From assembly GCA_964425105.1 (NCBI GenBank), contig CAYRLE010000016.1, forward strand, positions 1 to 38,228: a stretch of 38,228 nucleotides of DNA, read 5' to 3'. Shown here one piece after another: positions 35,252-38,228 of this stretch (position 1 is the stretch's first letter; every line of letters starts with the position of its first letter). Source of the DNA: S012-109 sp964425105. GTDB lineage: Bacteria > Pseudomonadota > Gammaproteobacteria > SZUA-140. The position numbers were made by a program, and so were the translations under genes. Below the pieces are notes generated by a model that made no database searches, was not told where the DNA came from, and worked only from the letters and a program-made list of their open reading frames with translations.

Positions 35252-35280
35252 TTAGGTTGGATGAGGCGCGCAGCGCCATC
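35252..35280 (+). repeat. REP-like imperfect hairpin after dnaE
   Basis: TTAGGTTGGATGAGGCGC followed by GCA and GCGCCATC folds as GGCGC-GCA-GCGCC with flanking GAT/ATC. It resembles the dispersed GTTGG...GGCGC...GCGCC elements found between genes in many proteobacteria. It lies 10 bases after the dnaE stop and directly before a heptamer array. Confidence 0.5.
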
Positions 35281-35284
35281 GATG

Positions 35285-35310
35285 GGTGATGAGTAATGAG
35301 TAATGAGTAA
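35285..35310. repeat. heptamer repeat array, left arm (dnaE/accA)
   Basis: Units GGTGATG, AGTAATG, AGTAATG and a partial AGTAA match NGTRAKG exactly. The facing arm starts 23 bases later. Confidence 0.93.
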
Positions 35311-35333
35311 ACCGCTCTTCATTATCTTTTTAT

Positions 35334-35396
35334 CATCACCCATCACCCATCACCCATCACTCATCACCCTTTACTCTTTTCCCTTTACTCTTTACT
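35334..35396. repeat. heptamer repeat array, right arm (dnaE/accA), nine units
   Basis: The longest array in the window: CATCACC three times, CATCACT, CATCACC, CTTTACT, CTTTTCC, CTTTACT, CTTTACT, all in perfect 7-bp phase. It ends 10 bases before the accA ATG and fills the place where a ribosome-binding site would be. Two unit subtypes (CATCACN and CTTTACT) lie in tandem. Confidence 0.95.
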
Positions 35397-35406
35397 CTAA
35401 ACACCC

Positions 35407-36363
35407 ATGAAACTGAACTTCCTGGAATTCGAACAGCCCATCGCCGAGCTGGAGGCGAAGATCGAGGAGCTGCGCTATGTGGGCAGCGACAACGAACTCA
35501 ACATCAGCGAGGAGATCACCCGCCTCGAGGCCAAGTGTAAGAGCCTCACGGAGTCCATCTTCGCCAACCTCAATGCCTGGCAGGTTTCCCAGATGGCGCG
35601 CCATCCTCTGCGCCCCTACACCCTGGATTACATCGAGCGCATCTTCGAGGACTTCGAGGAACTGCACGGCGACCGTGCCTTTGCCGATGATCCGGCCATC
35701 GTGGGCGGCGTCGCCCGCATCGAAGGGCGGCCGGTGATGATCATTGGTCATCAGAAGGGCCGCGACACCAAGGAGAAGATCCGCCGCAATTTCGGCATGC
35801 CGCGTCCCGAGGGCTACCGCAAGGCCCTGCGCCTCATGGAGATGGCCGAGCGTTTCCGCATGCCAGTGCTGACTTTCATCGACACTCCCGGCGCCTATCC
35901 CGGCGTGGATGCCGAGGAACGCGGCCAGAGCGAGGCCATCGCCCGCAATCTCAAGGTCATGTCCGCCCTACGCACCCCGGTGATCTGCACCGTCATCGGC
36001 GAGGGAGGCTCCGGCGGCGCCCTGGCCATCGGCGTCGGCGACTATCTGATCATGCTGGAATACAGCACCTATTCGGTGATCTCCCCCGAGGGCTGCGCCT
36101 CCATCCTCTGGAAGAGCGCCGACAAGGCGCCCGAGGCCGCCGAGGCCATGGGTATCACCTCGCAGCGCCTCAATGAGCTGGGCCTGGTGGACGAGATCGT
36201 CGAGGAGCCCCTGGGTGGCGCCCACCGCGATGTGGACCTGACAGCGCAACGCGTCAAGCAGGCCCTCAACGAGAGGTTGCTGCATCTGGACAGCATCGCC
36301 ATCGACGAGTTGCTGGAGAGCCGCTATCAGAAACTGATGGGTTATGGGGAATACAAATCCTGA
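35407..36363 (+). CDS. accA: Acetyl-CoA carboxylase carboxyltransferase subunit alpha
   Basis: With AccD it transfers CO2 from biotin to acetyl-CoA, making malonyl-CoA, the first step of fatty-acid synthesis. The 318-residue protein (E. coli 319) starts MKLNFLEFEQPIAELEAKI. It has HPLRPYTLDYIERIFEDFEE, HQKGRDTKEKIRRNFGMP, TFIDTPGAYPG and IGEGGSGGALAIGVGD. No Shine-Dalgarno is visible: the upstream sequence is a pyrimidine-rich repeat arm. The stop abuts another heptamer array. Confidence 0.98.
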   Translation: MKLNFLEFEQPIAELEAKIEELRYVGSDNELNISEEITRLEAKCKSLTESIFANLNAWQVSQMARHPLRPYTLDYIERIFEDFEELHGDRAFADDPAIVGGVARIEGRPVMIIGHQKGRDTKEKIRRNFGMPRPEGYRKALRLMEMAERFRMPVLTFIDTPGAYPGVDAEERGQSEAIARNLKVMSALRTPVICTVIGEGGSGGALAIGVGDYLIMLEYSTYSVISPEGCASILWKSADKAPEAAEAMGITSQRLNELGLVDEIVEEPLGGAHRDVDLTAQRVKQALNERLLHLDSIAIDELLESRYQKLMGYGEYKS

Positions 36364-36366
36364 TTG

Positions 36367-36394
36367 GGTGATGAGTAATGAGTGATGTGTGATG
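36367..36394. repeat. heptamer repeat array, left arm (accA/tilS)
   Basis: Units GGTGATG, AGTAATG, AGTGATG and TGTGATG fit NGTRAKG. The array begins 4 bases after the accA stop and includes the likely tilS start codon (36385). Confidence 0.93.
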
Positions 36395-37782
36395 TCGATT
36401 CAGAACACCCATCACCCTTTACTCATCACTCATCACGCCATTTCACCCTGTCCCGTTTCTCTGAAGTCCTGCAGGGTTTACCTGCCGCCCCCCGTTACTG
36501 GGTCGCCTACAGCGGCGGTCGTGATTCCCATGTCCTGCTCCATGCCACGGCGGCGCTGCGCCGGGAACTGCCCGGCGAATTGCGCGCCGTCCACGTGGAC
36601 CATGGCCTGAGCCCCGATGCCCCGCGCTGGGCGGCCCATTGCCAGGTGATGTGCAAAAGGCTCGGTGTGCCGCTGCGGGTCCTGGAGACCGATGCCCAGC
36701 CGCGGCACGGGGAGAGCCCGGAGGCCGCGGCGCGGCGCGTGCGCTACCAGGCCTTTGCCGGCCTCATGGCGCCTGAGGACTGTCTGCTCACCGCCCACCA
36801 TCAGGACGATCAGGCGGAGACACTGCTGCTGCAGCTGCTGCGCGGCAGCGGTCCCCATGGCCTGGCGGGCATGCCCCGGCAGAGCGCCTTCGCTGGCGGC
36901 CATCATGTCCGTCCCCTGCTGGACTTCAACCGCACGGCACTGACGGCCTATGCCCGGGAGGCGGAACTGCAGTGGGTGGAGGACGAGAGTAATTTCGATA
37001 CTGGCATCCGGCGCAATTTTCTGCGTCACCAGCTGTTTCCCCTGCTGGAGGAGTTGTGGCCTGCGGCGGGCGCCACCCTGGCCCGCAGCGCCGCCCACTG
37101 CGCCGAGGCAGCCGCTCTGCTGGATACCCTGGCGGCCACGGATCTGGTGGATGTCGCCGGTCCCAGTCCCCGCCAGCTGCGGGTGGCGGCCCTGCAGGCC
37201 CTGGTGGGGGCGCGGCGCCGCAATGTACTGCGCTACTGGTGCCGCAGCTTGGGCCTGCCACTGCCGCGTACGGCCCATCTGCAGCGTATCGAACAGGATC
37301 TGCTGGGTGCCGGCGCCGACCGCATGCCGTTGCTGCGCTGGGAGGGGGTGGAACTGCGGCGCTACCGGGACTGGCTCTATGCACTGCGTCCGTCACGGCC
37401 CTTCGACAAGACGCTGGTGCTGAGCTGGGACCCGCAACAGCCACTGGCCCTGCCGGGAGACAATGGCGTTTTGGTGGCCCGTGCCGTCAGCAGCGGCGGC
37501 CTGTCCCATGAAGCTTGCCGGCTGGGGCGGCTGACGGTGCGCTTCCGCCAGGGTGGGGAACGCTGCCTCATGGACGATGGCCGCCACCACAGTTTGAAGA
37601 AACTGCTTCAGGAACACGCCATCCCCCCTTGGGAGCGGGAGCGCCTGCCTCTGATCTATGTCGGTGATGAGCTGGCTGCGGTGGCGGGGATCTGGGTGTG
37701 CAGGGCTTATCGGGCGGAATCAGGCGAAGCGGGCTGGGTCATCGAATGGCGGCGGGATTCAGGAGTGGGCAGCGAGGACTGA
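36385..37782 (+). CDS. tilS: tRNA(Ile)-lysidine synthase
   Basis: Uses ATP and lysine to convert C34 of tRNA-Ile2(CAU) to lysidine, so that it reads AUA and accepts isoleucine. The PP-loop motif SGGRDS lies at residues 43-48, followed by VHVDHGLS and HHQDDQAETLLLQLLRGSG. The central and C-terminal TilS domains are present (SLKKLLQEHAIPPWERERLP). The frame has no ATG or GTG between 36390 and the core, so translation must start in the heptamer array (GTG 36382 or ATG 36385) or at a rare codon such as CTG downstream. The first 20 residues are therefore repeat-derived. There is no clear ribosome-binding site. Confidence 0.93.
   Translation: MCDVDSEHPSPFTHHSSRHFTLSRFSEVLQGLPAAPRYWVAYSGGRDSHVLLHATAALRRELPGELRAVHVDHGLSPDAPRWAAHCQVMCKRLGVPLRVLETDAQPRHGESPEAAARRVRYQAFAGLMAPEDCLLTAHHQDDQAETLLLQLLRGSGPHGLAGMPRQSAFAGGHHVRPLLDFNRTALTAYAREAELQWVEDESNFDTGIRRNFLRHQLFPLLEELWPAAGATLARSAAHCAEAAALLDTLAATDLVDVAGPSPRQLRVAALQALVGARRRNVLRYWCRSLGLPLPRTAHLQRIEQDLLGAGADRMPLLRWEGVELRRYRDWLYALRPSRPFDKTLVLSWDPQQPLALPGDNGVLVARAVSSGGLSHEACRLGRLTVRFRQGGERCLMDDGRHHSLKKLLQEHAIPPWERERLPLIYVGDELAAVAGIWVCRAYRAESGEAGWVIEWRRDSGVGSED
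36410..36437. repeat. heptamer repeat array, right arm, read as tilS N-terminal codons
   Basis: Units CATCACC, CTTTACT, CATCACT and CATCACG. In the tilS frame the stretch encodes PSPFTHHSSRH. The left arm is 15 bases upstream. Confidence 0.9.
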
Positions 37783-37783
37783 G

Positions 37784-37806
37784 TCTGGTGGGCGGTGCCC
37801 ACCAGA
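37784..37806. terminator. palindromic repeat, copy 2, between convergent tilS and acs
   Basis: TCTGGTGGGC (37784-37793) and GCCCACCAGA (37797-37806) form a perfect 10-bp stem with a GGT loop, starting 2 bases after the tilS stop and ending 16 bases before the acs stop. Symmetry and position suit a bidirectional transcript end, though no U tract follows. The core is shared with 15634-15650. Confidence 0.6.
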
Positions 37807-37821
37807 ACGCATTCCTCACTC

Positions 37822-38228
37822 CTACGCCTTCCCCTGCAACTGCAGCAGAATCGACTCGTTCTCCAGGGTGGAGGTGTCCTGGGTGATTTCTTCGCCGGCG
37901 GCGATGGCGCGCAGCAGGCGGCGCATGATCTTGCCGGAGCGGGTCTTGGGCAGGTTGTCTGCGTAGCGGATCTCGTCGGGCTTGGCGATGGGGCCGATCT
38001 GTTCCGCCACCCACTGGCGCAGCTCCTGGGTCAGTGCTTCGTCCACGCCGCCCGCTGGGCGTTCCCCCTTGAGCACCACGTAGGCGAAGATGGCCTCGCC
38101 CTTGATCTCATCGGGGCGGCCCACCACTGCGGCCTCGGCCACCTTGGGATGGGCCACCAGGGCCGACTCGATCTCCATGGTGCCGAGGCGGTGGCCGGAG
38201 ACGTTGAGCACGTCGTCGATGCGGCCCA
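37822..38228 (-). CDS. acs: Acetyl-CoA synthetase, 3' end (partial)
   Basis: Activates acetate to acetyl-CoA through acetyl-AMP. Only the C-terminal 135 or so residues are in the window; the gene continues past the right edge. Visible are GRIDDVLNVSGHRLGT and EIESALVAHPKVAEAAVVG, and the A10 motif LPKTRSGKIMRRLLR, whose lysine (Lys609 in Salmonella Acs) is the catalytic and acetylation-regulated residue. The GT-x-EIESALVAH form is typical of AcsA rather than of other acyl-CoA synthetases; a propionyl-CoA synthetase is less likely. It is convergent with tilS. Confidence 0.93.
   Translation of the reverse strand, partial: GRIDDVLNVSGHRLGTMEIESALVAHPKVAEAAVVGRPDEIKGEAIFAYVVLKGERPAGGVDEALTQELRQWVAEQIGPIAKPDEIRYADNLPKTRSGKIMRRLLRAIAAGEEITQDTSTLENESILLQLQGKA

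Noticed and set aside
35285..35396. CRISPR-like array
   Set aside because: The units are 7 bp and directly tandem with no spacers; no cas genes are present.

Overview
The window is a GC-rich chromosomal segment from a gammaproteobacterium. Gene order (rpsF-priB-rpsR-rplI-dnaB-alr-radA; map-glnD-dapC-dapD-dapE; rpsB-tsf-pyrH-frr-uppS-cdsA-dxr-rseP-bamA-skp-fabZ-rnhB-dnaE-accA-tilS), a stand-alone PriB and a rhombosortase fit a Chromatiales-like, possibly sulfur-oxidising, lineage. That placement is inference from synteny only. Nearly everything is core housekeeping; no prophage, insertion sequence, CRISPR array or defence island is visible.

Layout. 1-644: the 5' end of an RND-type adaptor lipoprotein gene (minus), a frameshifted remnant of an old-yellow-enzyme gene, and tRNA-Leu(CAG) with its promoter. 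645-10641 (plus): RNA processing (rnr, rlmB), then a ribosome/replication block (rpsF, priB, rpsR, a membrane protein, rplI, dnaB), alr and radA. 10730-14509 (minus): a PilZ protein and the succinylase branch of lysine/diaminopimelate synthesis (dapE, dapD, dapC). 14745-15617 (plus): an EamA-type exporter. 15768-19799 (minus): map, glnD and a rhombosortase. 20087-27608 (plus): S2, EF-Ts, UMP kinase and ribosome recycling factor, then isoprenoid/phospholipid enzymes and RseP. 27625-36363 (plus): outer-membrane assembly (bamA, skp), fabZ, rnhB, dnaE and accA. 36385-38228: tilS facing the 3' end of acs.

Two things stand out. First, lpxD, lpxA and lpxB, which in most gammaproteobacteria sit between skp and rnhB around fabZ, are all absent; fabZ and rnhB now overlap by 4 bp. 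Second, the gene junctions carry a family of phased 7-bp repeats (consensus NGTRAKG, complement CMTYACN), usually as facing complementary arms able to form long hairpins. These repeats run into coding boundaries: the alr stop and radA start, the dapE, dapD and PilZ stops, and the tilS start. Also notable are a perfect short palindrome shared by two convergent junctions, a long Ala/Glu/Lys tail on ribosomal protein S2, and a rhombosortase translationally coupled to glnD.
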